From NCBI GenBank assembly GCA_001692895.1, contig KV748206.1, positions 814,434-878,433 of the forward strand: a DNA stretch of 64,000 nt, given 5' to 3'. Positions 10,949 through 22,920 of this stretch are shown here, in pieces. The position numbers and the translations under genes are program-made. The notes beneath the pieces were generated by a model. That model searched no databases. It was given only the letters and a program-made list of their open reading frames with translations, and was not told the DNA's origin. Position 1 is the first letter of the stretch. Each line of letters opens with the position of its first letter. Origin of the DNA: Cenococcum geophilum 1.58 (Eukaryota > Ascomycota > Dothideomycetes > Gloniales > Gloniaceae).

Positions 10949-11518
10949 AGAAATCTCCATCTTTCCTGAATGTTTTGGCACTGACGTCTCGGCGTTTACT
11001 CTGATCAGAAAAGGGTTCGTTTGGAGCGATTCGCGGTTTCATGCAATAACGGGTTATCACGCTTAGACGTTGGAGACTTCCTTTACAGGAGCCCCGATTT
11101 CAGTTCTACGTGTCAATATTGGATTTTTTATTTCCCTTTGGGCGTGGTGAACAGGTTTTCAAGCCTGTCTGGTTGGCCTCAGGCACATAGAAACCCCACC
11201 ACCACCGGTAGTGGGGCCACCCACATGTATAGTTTCCTGTACACAGCTTTCAAACAAAACTTTGACCAATCAAACCAAAATGCTACATGAAGTCTTATCG
11301 TGATGTTACAGCACATAGTTGCATAGCCTCCTCCCCCGCATTGCTCAGTCAATTGGCACACGAAGGCGGAGACAGAGAGCTCTCCAGGCAACCTCAACTA
11401 CAAAGCTCTCACCCCTCCACCACCAACCCTCCCAACCTAATCCACACCCCGCATTCCCAAGTCCAATCCACCTCCCACCAACCCAACTGCTGCCAACCCA
11501 CCCACTTCCACACCCACA
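10949..11518. other. Intergenic, deubiquitinase 3' flank and oxidoreductase upstream region
   Basis: 570 bp with no recognisable gene. The last 150 bases before the next ATG are strongly C-rich (CCACC/CAACC runs), as is common in ascomycete promoters and 5' UTRs. A translated frame here is only a product of that base bias. Confidence 0.5.
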
Positions 11519-13323
11519 ATGCGCAACATCTTCAAGCGGCCGTCCCCCGCCTCCCCGCCAGCGCCCCNCCCCGCCCCTCCCATCCCCACCCCCAGCACAA
11601 GCAACGCCAGCTCCAGCCTCCCCTCCGCAACGCCGCCCCGCGTCCTCATCATCGGCGCCGGCTCCCGCGGCTCCGCCTACGCCGCCGCCGCCCAGCGCGC
11701 CACCAACGCGCGCATCGCCGCCGTCGCCGAGCCCGTCCCGTTCAAGCGCGCTGAATTCGGCCGCCGCTTCATCTGGGGTGGGCGCGATCCTGCGCCTGCG
11801 GAGCAGTTCGAGGGCTGGGCGCAGTGGGTCGAGTACGAGGCGGCGCGGCGGGAGCGGGAGCGGGCGGGGGAGAGGGTGGAGAGCGGGGTCGATGCGGTGG
11901 TGGTGTGTGTGTTGGATGAGATGCATGTGGAGGTGCTTTGTGGGATTGCGCGGTTTGGGCTGCATGTGCTGTGCGAGAAGCCGTTGGCGACGTCGTTGGA
12001 GGGGTGTGTGAGGATTTGGAGGGCGTTGGGTGGGGTTGGGGGTGGGGGTGGGATGTGGAAGGAGGGGGGAGAGGGAGAGCGGAACGAAGGAGAGGTGGTG
12101 GGTACGGAGAAGGGCAAGGGGTCGGTGTTTGGGATTTGCCATGTGTTGCGGTATTCGCCGCATAATATGCTGCTGAGGGAGTTGCTGCTGGAGAAGGAGG
12201 TTGTGGGCGATGTGCTGAGCATCGAGCATGTGGAGCCGGTGGGGTGGTGGCACTTTTCGCATAGCTATGTCAGGTACGTTGGTTTCCTCTCCTAGGATCT
12301 CGATGGGTGTGATATGAGGCTTCAATTTGTTTGAGCTGCAGTTGATGAGGTTTCAGAGGAAATTGGCGTAAGGAGTCTGTCACGGCGCCTTCACTTCTGA
12401 CAAAGTCATGCCATGACATCGATTTCATCATGTGGCTTCTATGTTCGCCACCAGCATCTAGCACTAATCCACCTCACCTGCCGTCTTTCCTTACTTCTAC
12501 GGGATCTAGGAAGTTCTTTAAGAAGGAGAGGAAGCCCGAAGCGGCCGGAGATGCTACCAACTGTCTGTCTTGTCCGATAGAGAAAGACTGTATTTACAGC
12601 GCCAAGAAGATTTACCTAGAAAAGCAATTGCAGTATGGCAATACCGGATGGCCGGTTAAAATTGTAAATCCAGAGATTGAGGATTGCCTGGCGAAAGACG
12701 GCATGGAGGCCGCAAAGGAGAAGCTCCTCGACAACCTACGAGAGGACTATACGAAAGACACGCCCGTCTCTGAAGTCGAGAGTCGGCCTTGGTTCGGCAG
12801 ATGCGTGTGGGAATCTGACAATGATGTTTGCGACGACCAATGCGTGACCATCACGTGGGAAGATGACCCTTTGCCTGAAGGCCAGGAGGGTAAGGGCACC
12901 TTGAAAGGACGAGGAGCCAAGACAGCACAGTTCCACATGGTGGCGTTTACGGAGAAAATCTGTGAGCGGCGCGGCAGGATATACGGGACAAAAGGAGAAA
13001 TTGAATATGATAGCACGACGATTAAGGTACACGACTTCAGCACCGGGTACACCAAGGCCCACCACCCTCAACAAACAGGGGGTGGGCACGGTGGGGGAGA
13101 TGAGGGATTAGCACGGCAGTTCATCATGGCAGTGGATGCGGTCAATAGCCAGGGGATGGCAGCAGCGGAGGCGCAAAGAAAGTACCTAGGATGCGATTTG
13201 GAGGAAGCATTCCGAAGTCACGCCATGGTATTTGCGGCTGAGGATGCGCGCAGGCAGAGAAGAGTGGTAGATTGGAAGCGATGGTGGGAGGACCGAGTGG
13301 AGCATCATTTGCATCAGCGGTAA
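11519..13323 (+). CDS. Gfo/Idh/MocA-family NAD(P)-dependent oxidoreductase
   Basis: Two exons, 11519-12273 and 12357-13323, give 573 aa. The N-terminal Rossmann fold shows RVLIIGAGSRG (glycine motif about residues 46-51), the acidic/Ala segment AAVAEP and the family hallmark CEKPLATS (about 150-157), whose Lys is usually catalytic. Exon 2 continues with GNWRKES, SCHDIDF (the conserved His-Asp of the C-terminal domain) and the Cys cluster CLSCPIEKDC. The substrate is probably a sugar or polyol, but the family is broad and I cannot say which. The first 40 residues are a Pro/Ser-rich extension of no known role. The protein is longer than the usual 350-400 aa because of insertions. An ambiguous base at 11568 makes one residue undetermined. 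Codons are very GC-rich in exon 1 and less so in exon 2. Confidence 0.85.
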
Positions 13324-14947
13324 AGGACATCAGCAAAGACCGCGATGGGGGAAACAATAGTTCCCGGGCGCGTACTGGAGGGAGTATTAGGATCTGGACG
13401 ATGAAGCGTTCGAGGTCATGATAAACCGTTTCGGGGGGGTTTGGGGCATTTTGAGGCATTTTGGGGCCTTTTTCCACGCTCTGAGAAATTAAGGGCAATT
13501 TTTAGTGCCCGATGGGGATAATTTTGGCACATTTAATGTTTGAAACGGCATGGGCGCTAACGCATTATGCAAGGCATGATGAGGCTCCACGGAGCATTCA
13601 ACAGGTGCAACGTCAGATGATAACCGCCGAGTGCCAGATCGTGGGGAGACCAATAGCGGAAGCAACCGGCAGCATCGAAATCCATGTTACAGCGGGAATC
13701 GCATAATAGACGATCGGGTCCATCGAGGAGAGCGCATGAAGTGAAGCACGGTGAGACTGAGGGATTTTGCTGCCTGCGATGAAATGGAGGCGAAATGGAG
13801 GGAGATGCGCGATGTGGGCGAGGCCGGCAACCCCCAAAGTCGCAAAGACAAACGCGTCGAGATGCGCGCCGTTATTGTCTGCGGGACACTCTTCGCATTT
13901 ACGTGTTATAGTCGTGAACGTCCCATGAGTCACCTCTGTCGGTCTGCGGGTCTTGCAGCTGTTTTCGAAACGAATGCGGGCGATGGCCAATGGCCGGCTA
14001 TACAGACTGATGACTCTTCAGTTCTCTCGGCAGCCCGTCGTGCACTGTGCAGCAAACCTGGCAGTCGGTGGTCCACAGCCTTGACCGCCCCACGGACGCG
14101 GGAGGGTCGGTTCGCACGCCCAATCACAGGCGGACACAAGCAGGCGCCAAAATATCCTCAACTCCGCTGAGTCGCTGAATCGCTGCGTGTCCCGCAGCCA
14201 ACCATGAAACTACCGCTCTGCTGGCCACCTCAGGCCTAGAATAGCCCCAGAAGACTCTGTGACACCGACCAGAAATATTCGGCGTCACTACACCAAGTTT
14301 CATCTTGCCAGCCGCCTGCATGAGCGCCTCGCCTACCCGTTGGGACTGTCCACTGCTACCCTCCAAACCCTCCTCCCCTCCAGCCACTCATCTTCAACGT
14401 CGGTCGCCGTTGGGCCCCGGGCGACAGGGCAGAAACTCAAGAATAGCATTCGTTTCATTGCCAGTTAGATTATGCCCTGGTCAGGTCCCTGTCCAGAAGG
14501 GTTAGTACTGATGTTTCAATCACCGTCTGGGGATTCAACCATGGTCTCCGATCTGTCGTGATGCCGCATGTAGCCCTGCGGTCGTTCTTCCGGTCTTTTG
14601 TTTTGTTGTTTCATCCTGCTCTGGCGCTAGTCCTCTCCAACCTAGTATACTCTGATTCTATGGCCAGCAAGCCCTCATTTCCCAGAGGATAAGTACACCT
14701 CACTTCGCCGCATAACCAGTTCCTCAGTTCCTGTCATTCAGTTGTCTGAGCCTGCCTTACGAGACAACGAGTCTCTTTTGTTTCCATTTCCTTCCTGTTA
14801 GATCGTAGTAGGAGCCGGCCTCCACTCTAATCAATATTCCATAATCCCTCCCATCCCCCAATCTTTACCTCCGTGTAAGTCATTGGATGTCCTTCTCTCA
14901 TACCATTTTCTTATCTTTCCTTCAGTCCGTCAACAAGGTCTCTGTCC
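13324..14947. other. Intergenic region, no gene recognised; contains a 5' leader intron
   Basis: 1.6 kb separate the two plus-strand genes. Around 13427-13475 there is a G-rich patch (TTTGGGGCATTTTGAGG repeated with variation). From about 14570 the sequence becomes CT-rich, typical of a promoter and leader. A well-formed GTAAGT...TTCAG intron, 14875-14925, lies 22 bases ahead of the next ATG and is probably spliced from the 5' UTR. Small open frames around 13500-14500 look random. Confidence 0.5.
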
Positions 14948-16753
14948 ATGTATCACCGACAAACTACGCCGCCATCGGCGACCTTTGCCTATCTCCCGGA
15001 TAGTGTTCAGAGCCGGAATTCCTCCGATGGCACTTATTTCTCCCAAGACTCTTCGCCTGACTCTGTCATCACTGCCTCCACCTCTCCTCCAAGGTCTCCC
15101 GTCAGACAGCATGGCCCTCTCCTTTTGCCAAAGGTCAGGCCGCAAGACCAGGTTATGGAACCCGTTGGTGGCCCAGTCAGACATCGCCGGACGACGTCGA
15201 ACACCAGCATTGGGTACGCTTCAACTGCCTTCAACCCATATTCTCGACCAAACTCCATGATCCGCCGTGCCACGAGTCCCCCAAATCACAGCGCTCTAGT
15301 CTCCCCAGTCTCGGCAGCCTCTCCATACGACATAGCCTTTCACTCAGCTCTCAACTCCCCTATTACGTTCACGCCTACTGAGTCACGGCGTCCTTCCATT
15401 TCCCATCCTCGCTCTCATTCAGCAAATGCAGTCCGCTCCCACTCTCGTTCCGGCTCTGCTTCAAGCATCGACGAGTCTGTTATTGGTCGCTTCGGGTATC
15501 CGACCTACCGCCAGCTTCCCAGTTATGTGACTGCCTCCTCTGCTACTCCTCCAGCACTGAACCTTGTCACTGCTCTTCCCTCGTCGTTCCAGTCCCAAGT
15601 CCAAGAAGTGTCCCACATGCCATCAACCATTACACAAGACTACCAGATCTCTGAGTTCGCCTCAGCCCCAGCCGTGCAAGCTGTGCAATATCCTCTTGCA
15701 GCTGAGCTTCAATATGAGACTTTCCCTCAACCTCCGTCGACTACCACTCTCCTTGAGTACCTGACCGGACCCAATCCTTCTCCGGCTCTTGTGCGTCGCA
15801 TTACAAGCGTCGGTCGTGGAATCAACACTCATTTCTGGTGGGACGTACGTAATCTCCGTAGCTGGACCGACTTCAACATCTCAACCATCAGCGCTATCCC
15901 TGGCCTGCTCCCACTCCTGCAAATCCCCGTTCCCTCCCCGGCACTCCCCAACCCGACACGCCCCAACATGATGCCCGAGACCGAGGCCGCTTTGCATGAC
16001 ATCTGCCGCGACTACTATGCCGCCAAGGTTAACGCTGCTCTCAAGGTTGCCCAGGGCAACTCTCACATGATGATGCGNGCATGCAAGCCACAGCCAGGTT
16101 CTCGCCAACAACCCGAGTTCATCTCGAACTATCAGTCCGATTATGAGAAGACGATCCTCGGTGATGGGCGCGGTCGCGTTGTTGGCCTTGTCAAGGCATA
16201 CGATCAATGGAACACCGGAATGCGCACCGAGGCTCCAAACAAGCAGGTCCACTACCTCCAAGGGCTCGCCCAACTCCACCGCATCATGCGTGAACACGGA
16301 TGCCGGTATGGGTTCATCATGACAGAGATTGAACTTCTCTGTGTCCGATGCGGTGGCCCTTCTTCGGCTGCGACTCCAGACACCACAACCGTCAACGCCA
16401 ACAACGGTGTTCCTATCTTTGGCTACCTTGAGGTCTCAGCCCCCATTCGCCTCTCCACTCACAGTCTCGACCCCGAGACTAATGAGCTCCAAATGACTGC
16501 TGGTCTTGCGTTGTGGTACCTCCACATGCTTGCCAAGGAGTCGCCGCTCCCTGGAATGGGTAGCTGGAGAATGGACGTTGGAGGCCCAGCCGCGCTGACC
16601 AGGCAGAACTGCCTTGAGCGTGATAGCTGGATCCCCAAGCCCAATCTCTCCGAGAAGAGAGAGGCGAAGAGACTGAGAGGATGGGTCATGCCTGACGAAC
16701 CGCTGAGTCGGAAGGAGTGTGGAAGAGGAAAACGAGCAAGGTCGAAAGCTTAG
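14948..16753 (+). CDS. Conserved Pezizomycotina protein of unknown function
   Basis: Uninterrupted 601-aa frame. Residues 1 to about 270 are Ser/Pro/Thr-rich and likely disordered (blocks such as SHPRSHSANAVRSHSRSGSAS). Residues about 285-560 are compact and look folded, with FWWDVRNLRSWTDFN, LHDICRDYYAAKVNAAL, FISNYQSDYEKTILGDG, HYLQGLAQLHRIMREHG, YGFIMTEIELLCVRCG and LALWYLHMLAKESPLPG. I have the impression of a conserved fungal family but do not recognise a named domain. The C-terminus is basic (GRGKRARSKA) and could act as a nuclear signal. An ambiguous base at 16078 falls in a CGN codon, so the residue is Arg regardless. A leader intron (14875-14925) precedes the start. Confidence 0.85.
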   Translation: MYHRQTTPPSATFAYLPDSVQSRNSSDGTYFSQDSSPDSVITASTSPPRSPVRQHGPLLLPKVRPQDQVMEPVGGPVRHRRTTSNTSIGYASTAFNPYSRPNSMIRRATSPPNHSALVSPVSAASPYDIAFHSALNSPITFTPTESRRPSISHPRSHSANAVRSHSRSGSASSIDESVIGRFGYPTYRQLPSYVTASSATPPALNLVTALPSSFQSQVQEVSHMPSTITQDYQISEFASAPAVQAVQYPLAAELQYETFPQPPSTTTLLEYLTGPNPSPALVRRITSVGRGINTHFWWDVRNLRSWTDFNISTISAIPGLLPLLQIPVPSPALPNPTRPNMMPETEAALHDICRDYYAAKVNAALKVAQGNSHMMMXACKPQPGSRQQPEFISNYQSDYEKTILGDGRGRVVGLVKAYDQWNTGMRTEAPNKQVHYLQGLAQLHRIMREHGCRYGFIMTEIELLCVRCGGPSSAATPDTTTVNANNGVPIFGYLEVSAPIRLSTHSLDPETNELQMTAGLALWYLHMLAKESPLPGMGSWRMDVGGPAALTRQNCLERDSWIPKPNLSEKREAKRLRGWVMPDEPLSRKECGRGKRARSKA

Positions 16754-17388
16754 AGACATCCTTTTAAAGATGTACAAATGGCGGAAGTGGTAATGTTATG
16801 AGCAATACTCGCTCATGCCGACATACACATGCTGCAGGTCAGCCACTTTTTTTTTCCTTTTCGTACTTGCATGTTTGGGCGCCTGGGAACTATAGCATCA
16901 TTCGGAGTTTGTTTGTATTTGAAGCATTTACATGGTGGATTTGATATCCAAACAGGCATTATCAGGTGTTTTTGTAACGCAATTGAAATTTAGAATACAT
17001 ATACAACAAGCTTCCAAGTACCTCTCTAAGCATCCGTGCCGATGAATTGGGCGAATCACAAGTAGCCGGCCGGGAGATTCGGTTGGACAGCTTCCCCATA
17101 GTGCAGCACACGGATTCTCAATCTAGAGATTCCGAGGAAGTCACGAATTGAACATAGAACTAATGCCGAAATGTCCCACGTTGGATGCGCTTCGGCGCTC
17201 GTACCACCGCAAGCTCCAAGTCGCGAGCTTTGCGTTGGATGAACCTCGGCACAAGCACGGATGGCCTCTTCTTCCGGGCCTGATCATCCGCCCCTACCTT
17301 TTGCTGTCCTATTCACAGCTTCTTTGAAACCTCTGTTCATATCGGTTTGTTCTCAAATTCAATTGATTGAGCTTCTACACATCTCATA
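16754..17388. other. Intergenic, 3' flank and SDR promoter
   Basis: 635 bp without recognisable genes or repeats. It contains AT-rich 3' flank up to about 17000 and a more balanced stretch before the dehydrogenase start. Confidence 0.5.
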
Positions 17389-18453
17389 ATGGCTTATTCT
17401 AAACGCATCGACCAAATTGCGAACCACCTGAACTACCCCAAGGGCATGCTTGCGGGGCAGGTAGCTATTATTACTGGATCCGGGCAAGGCATTGGTGCTG
17501 AAACTGCGAGGCTATTTGCGAATGAGGGGGCGAAAGTTGTCGTTTCTGATATTGATGGAAGTAAGTTGCTTAATCTTTAATTGCTTGTAGGAACAGCTCA
17601 ATTAGAGCGGTGTTGATGTTCATGGCTATTTTTATTTTATTTTAGAGAAGGCAGAGGATACAGCACAGAAGATCAACGAATCCGGCGGCAGCGCCATAGC
17701 TGTAGCAGGCGATATGCTCGACGACAAGTATATTGAGGAATTGGTCAAGAAGGCAGCAGAGTTCGGAAACGGCAAGATTCATATTATTGTTAACAATGCC
17801 GGTTACACATGGGACGGCGTGATCCACAAGGTATGCAACATTTCCCACTTCCACACATCCCCAGAGTCCCCCAAGACAGAACTCTTCCAACCCGCCTACG
17901 AGCAGAGCTGACAGTCCCGGCCTCTCTCCAGATGACAGACAAGCAATGGAACACGATCCTCGCGCTGCACAGCACGGCGCCGTTCAAGCTGGTCCGGGCC
18001 GCAGCGCCCTACTTCCGCGTCAAAGACGGCTCGCCGCGCAACATCATCAACATCTCGTCGACGTCCGGGCTGCACGGCAACGCGGGGCAGGCCAACTACG
18101 CGCAGGCCAAGGCGGGCGTCGTCGGGCTCACCAAGACCATCGCGAAGGAGTGGGGCCCGCAGTTCGGCGTGCGCGCCAACACGGTCGCCTTCGGCCACAT
18201 CCTGACGCGCCTGACGCAGGCCAAGGAGGCTGGTGCCTTCGTCACCACGCCTGATGGCGACAGGGTTGCTTTGGGTATACCGCAGGCCCAGAAGGCTGCC
18301 GGGCCTGGCGGGGGGGACCAGCATCTCGATATCCCGCTCCGGAGGCCTGGCTCGGCGACCGAGGCGGCGAGTGCGGTGCTGGCGGTTGCGAGTCCGCTGT
18401 TCAGCTATGTCAGTGGCCAGACGCTGAGTGTGACGGGTGGGAGGAATATGTAG
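17389..18453 (+). CDS. Short-chain dehydrogenase/reductase (3-oxoacyl-ACP reductase-like)
   Basis: NAD(P)-dependent oxidoreductase of the classical SDR superfamily. Exons 17389-17560, 17646-17830 and 17932-18453 keep frame and give 292 aa. Cofactor motif is TGSGQGIG (residues 29-36), followed by an acidic VSDID that favours NAD. NNAG marks the structural beta-4 motif. The active site is IINISSTSG with catalytic Ser, then ANYAQAKAG with Tyr-x-x-x-Lys. The C-terminus VSGQTLSVTGG is the usual SDR end. The best match in memory is FabG-like or multifunctional beta-oxidation-type SDRs, but the substrate cannot be told. A run of about 40 residues (TTPDGDRVALGIPQ...) forms the substrate loop. Exon 3 is clearly GC-richer than exons 1 and 2. 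Confidence 0.88.
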
Positions 18454-19123
18454 ATTGGACGGTTGGGGAGACGGTTTGGACTGGAGGCCTGGGATATGTA
18501 TTAGCAACTTGAGAGATGGCGTCTTCTGTAAGTGTATATATTCGATTTTGTTAGCATCAGATGCAGGGTTATGTCGGAGCAATCAACGAAGCTGTGAGGC
18601 TTGGATGGTTTAATTTGTTGCCAACCCATGGGCTTCAAGCCGTGTATCAAAAGTCGAAGAGGATTCCATGGAACGATGAATAGTAAAAAATTCACTGAGA
18701 AAATGTGTCGGGGCTGCTCTGCGTATTCAGTTGTAAAGTCTTGGGTTGGTCGTATAATGTTGTGGTACAGTAACAATTAAGCGGATCGCGCTTTGGCCGG
18801 GGGAAACTCGAAACGCTCGGACCCCAGCTCCCAGACATGGTGTGTAAGACCCCGTCAGCTCCACCAAAGCCACAGCTCACTTCATAACCACAGCATCTTT
18901 CTCCGTATCTATTCCCCATTCCCTCCCTTCGATGACCCTGTTCTTAATCTGAAAGACAGGGCATCTTGTTTTCTTCGTATCACGATGAACATGGGCATAC
19001 GGTAGCCCTGCACCAAAAAAATCCCTAATCCCTAAACCACCAGCACCGCCCCCTTCCACCCTCGCAATTTCTCCGCGAATCCGCACACCGGGACCTGGCA
19101 TCCCCCAAACCCCCTAGGCTCCA
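18454..19123. other. Intergenic, SDR 3' flank and peptidase promoter
   Basis: 670 bp with no recognisable gene. The last 100 bases before the next ATG are C-rich, as in other promoters of this window. Confidence 0.5.
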
Positions 19124-21943
19124 ATGGTCGACGAGAAGCACCTCTACGACGTCCACGACCACCTTGCCATCCCGACGTACGAGGAGGCCACCTCGTCCCG
19201 CCCCACCTCGCAGCAGTCCCGCCTGGGGCCCGAAGAAATCAGCGACGATGCCGAGCGGCAGGGCCTGCTGGGCTACGGCAGCAGCAGCAGCAACAGCGGG
19301 GCGGGGAGCTCGTCGCGGCGGCGCAATGGCTACTACCAGCCGCCGTCGGTGCAGTCGGTGCGGTCGAGCATGGACAGCGACGAGCTGGAGCTGCCCGAGG
19401 TGACGGGCGGCGACGAAGACGAAGACGAAGACGGCCCGGCGCTGCGGCGCGAGATGGAGCAGATGGAGATGCTGGACGCGGAGGCCGCGGACGACGACGC
19501 CGCCAGAAGGGCCCGCGTGCGCTCGCGCCTGTCGAAGCGCCTGTCCAGCCTCACGACCACCCTGTCCAGCTTCCAGTTCCCCCGGCTCAGCTTCTCGCTC
19601 CCGCGGCTCGCGTGCGTGACGGCGAGGATCCCGCGCGTGCCTGACCACTATCGCCCCGGCTGGTCCATCGTTGCGCGGCTGGTTGGCTTGTTCGTTGTCG
19701 TGTCGCTGATTTATTTGCTGTTTGTGTCGCAGGTCTTGCCGGGGGGGAATGGTGGGTTCGGGCAGCCGTTTAATCCGGAGTGGGTGAGGAGCTATGCGCA
19801 GGGCGGCGTGGATGTGAATAGGATTGTGGATAGTCTGAGGCATGTCACGTCGTACGACCATATGGCCGGCTCCGAGGGCAGCCTGTACCTCGCCAAGTGG
19901 ATTCAGGGGAAGTTCAAGGCGGCGCAGATGGACGCGGTTTCGCTGGAGTCGTAAGTGGATAAGGCCCTTACCTCGAATTGGGAGGGCTGCGCTGACAAGA
20001 GTAGCTATGAGGTCTATCTAAACTACCCCAAGGAAGGCGGACGCCGTGTTGCCATTGTTGATCCTCCTAGTCTCATTTGGGAGGCAAGGCTGGAAGAGGA
20101 TGCGGCATATGAGCATCCGACGCCTTCCCAGAAACAAACTCCTGTGTTTCACGGCCTCTCGAAATCAGGAAATGTGACGGGGCCGCTAATCTACGCGAAC
20201 TACGGATCCAAGGATGATTTTAAGAGGCTGGCGGATAGTCGCGTCGATGTTACTGGAGCAATTGTTCTAGTGCGGTACTATGGCACGCAGAGTGATAGAG
20301 CCGTGAAAGTTAAAAATGCAGAAATGGCCGGGGCTGCAGGATGTCTGATCTATTCCGATCCGCAAGAGGACGGCTTCATCAAGGGAGCACCATGGCCCAA
20401 TGGAAGATGGATGCCGAGCGATGGCGTTCAGAGAGGCTCCGTGGCACTTACTAGCTGGATCGCTGGAGATGTCTTAACACCTGGATACCCAAGCACTCCT
20501 CAAGCTGACAGGAAAAGCAAGGACAAAAACCCGGCTCTCGTCAATATTCCTAGTCTTCCCTTGGCCTGGAGAGATGCGCAAAAACTCCTACAAGCTCTGA
20601 AAGGACATGGAGAAAAGCTTCCCGAAGAGTGGGTAGGAGGTGTGCCAGATGTTGCGGAGTGGTGGTCTGGTGACAAGACCTCGCCACTTGTCAATCTGAT
20701 GAACTTCCAGGACGAGGTAGAGAAGCAAGATATCTACAATGCCATTGGAGTCTTCGAAGGCGTAGAAACTACGGCCAAAAAGATCATTGTCGGGAATCAT
20801 CGTGATTCATGGTGCTTTGGTGCTGCAGATCCAGGAAGTGGCACTGCTGTTATGCTTGAAGTCGTCAATATTCTAGGACAACTCCGCAGTAATGGCTGGA
20901 GACCTCTACGCTCAATCGTATTCGCCTCATGGGATGCGGAAGAGTACAACTTGATCGGCTCTACCGAGTACGTCGAAGAGCATATGGATGACCTCCGCGA
21001 CAATGCATTGGCGTATATCAACGTCGATGTTGGTGTCTCAGGCGACGAGCTCTATGCTGATGGCTCACCGATGTTCAAGCATGCTTGGCTCCGCGTCCTT
21101 GACCGTGTTGCTGATCCTGTGAAAAATAAGACTCTCCGCGCTCTTTGGGACGAAAAGCATAGCCAGCTCGGAGGCTTGGGTGCCGGAAGCGACTATGTTG
21201 CCTTCCAAGACATGGCTGGCGCCTCAAGCATCGACTTCGGTTTCCAAGGTCCTGGGTTTCCCTATCATAGCTGCTATGAAACCTTCGAGTGGATGGCACA
21301 ATACGGCGATCCGGGATTTGCATATCATACCACTCTTGCTCAAATATGGATTCTTTTGATCCTCGAACTTGCACAAGAGCCAATCCTACCTTTCAACTTG
21401 AAAGACTACGCCGATGCTGTGAAAGGTTATATTGATGACCTAGACAAATATGCTCGCGAAAAGGGGGACTCTGATCTTGATGTTCGGCCATTGAGAGAGG
21501 CTGCGGATTTGTTGGATAAGAACTCGAGGGAATTCCAGGGCTGGGAGGATTATTGGTATGGACAGGTATATGGGTCGGGGGGCTTTGAAAGCAATGCATT
21601 AGCCGTCCACCGTGTTAGTCATAATGCGCGGATGAGCAACTTCGAAACGCATCTGCTAGATTTACCGCAGGGGAAAAAAGATAAGGGGCCACACGGCGTA
21701 AGTTTTTTTCCCTCTTCAAACAATAGGCTCTTTCCTGTGCTAACTAGTTGCTATCAGATTCCCGGCCGTGAGCAGTACAAACACATCATCTTCGGTCCTG
21801 ATGCTTCAGGTTCCGGCTACGATGCAGCTTTCTTCCCTGCGGTCCGTGACGCTCTTGATGCGCGCGACTGGCCCGGTGCGCAAGCCCAGGTCCAAAAAGC
21901 AGCGGGCATTTTAAGCAGGGCTAGCGACAAACTTTTACATTAA
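19124..21943 (+). CDS. M28 glutamate carboxypeptidase II-like membrane protein
   Basis: Exons 19124-19950, 20005-21697 and 21758-21943 give 901 aa. It is a type II membrane protein. A long acidic, low-complexity cytosolic tail (1 to about 180) precedes one transmembrane helix (about 180-205, ARLVGLFVVVSLIYLLFV). The lumenal part follows the PSMA/transferrin-receptor plan. A PA domain (GAIVLVRYYGTQSDRAVKVK) comes first. The two-zinc M28 centre is GNHRDSWCFGAADPGSG (His near 541), WDAEEYNLIGSTE (catalytic Glu-Glu), INVDVGVSGDE and PYHSCYET (last His ligand). A C-terminal helical dimerisation domain ends the protein. All metal-ligand positions appear present, so it should be an active exo-/carboxypeptidase, probably of the vacuole or endomembranes like yeast Tre1/Tre2 relatives. 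The tail lacks a clear PPxY motif. Confidence 0.9.
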
Positions 21944-22920
21944 AACTAATAGTTTTGTTCTTCTACGTTGTCAAATACCTCCAAGCCCTTTGCGGGCTGC
22001 TTTTTTTTGGCTCTGGCGTTTGGCGCTGAACTTCCACCTGGGGATTGGGTTGGAAGGGGGCTTTTTGAACAGCATTAACTGGACAGGACAGGACTTGGTC
22101 GTTTCTTTTGTACGTATAGCGATTGTCCGATGAGCGCATACTGTGATATATAAAACAATCTTTTTTACTCATTTCTTAACATGTCGCTGTTTCTTGCGCT
22201 CCAGCTGGTGTAGAAGCTCTGGGAAAAGAACAATTTTCAAATTAAAGGTGCATCTCGATCCATACAACTAGGCCACTGCTGACCATTCTGCGTAAGATGT
22301 CTTAAACTGAGACACGCGAGGTGTTTACGCGTCTTCTAGCTTGCTCAGCTCTGCAGAAATGGACAACGATGCAGGTATAAGAATTGGAATTGATTGGGAA
22401 CCCGATGCTACTGATCTACATAGAACTATCGGTTCGTCTGATTGCGGAAAAGGGCGGATGCTCACCGCCACATAATGCTCACTTCAACTTTTCAGGTTAC
22501 AAGACACCTTTGCATTATCATCCCTCACATCCTCGTGAATTCCTGGACCCGTGTGACAACAATAAGCAAGATGCATGGCACTTATTCAGGTTTGATACGC
22601 GTGGCTCTTAGGCCCTACCTACTCTAAGCAGATGGGGTAAACTGAGCACTAAACTTGGCATTGCAAATATTCATGAACAGCTGACATCTTAAGATGGTGG
22701 GACTGTCGTAGGCATTTCATTTTGTCGAATATACTATTGGTCTATTGCTTCGTATTCGCGTGAGGCTGTGCGCAAGGTTGTATCACCGTGCTGAAAATAA
22801 TGACATATCCGCGGCCGAATTCGCTTTATTTAAGTCCTATTACCGACTAAATCTCATTCTTTTAGCGTTCGATTTAGCGTTGCGACTCAATTGAACCTGG
22901 AAAGATTTAGCACGATCGAT
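21944..22920. other. Intergenic, no gene recognised
   Basis: About 1 kb. A short near-palindrome (CTTTGCGGGCTGC...GGCTCTGGCG) lies just after the peptidase stop. The rest is AT-balanced with no conserved frames. Two small overlapping frames at 22384-22627 give no recognisable protein. Confidence 0.45.

Noticed and set aside
11345-12325. Long minus-strand frame opposite the oxidoreductase
   Set aside because: Product is Pro/His/Arg-rich low complexity, mirrored from GC-biased codons of the real plus-strand gene, which has clear Rossmann motifs.
17896-18582. Long minus-strand frame opposite the SDR
   Set aside because: Antisense shadow of GC-rich exon 3. It has no recognisable motif.
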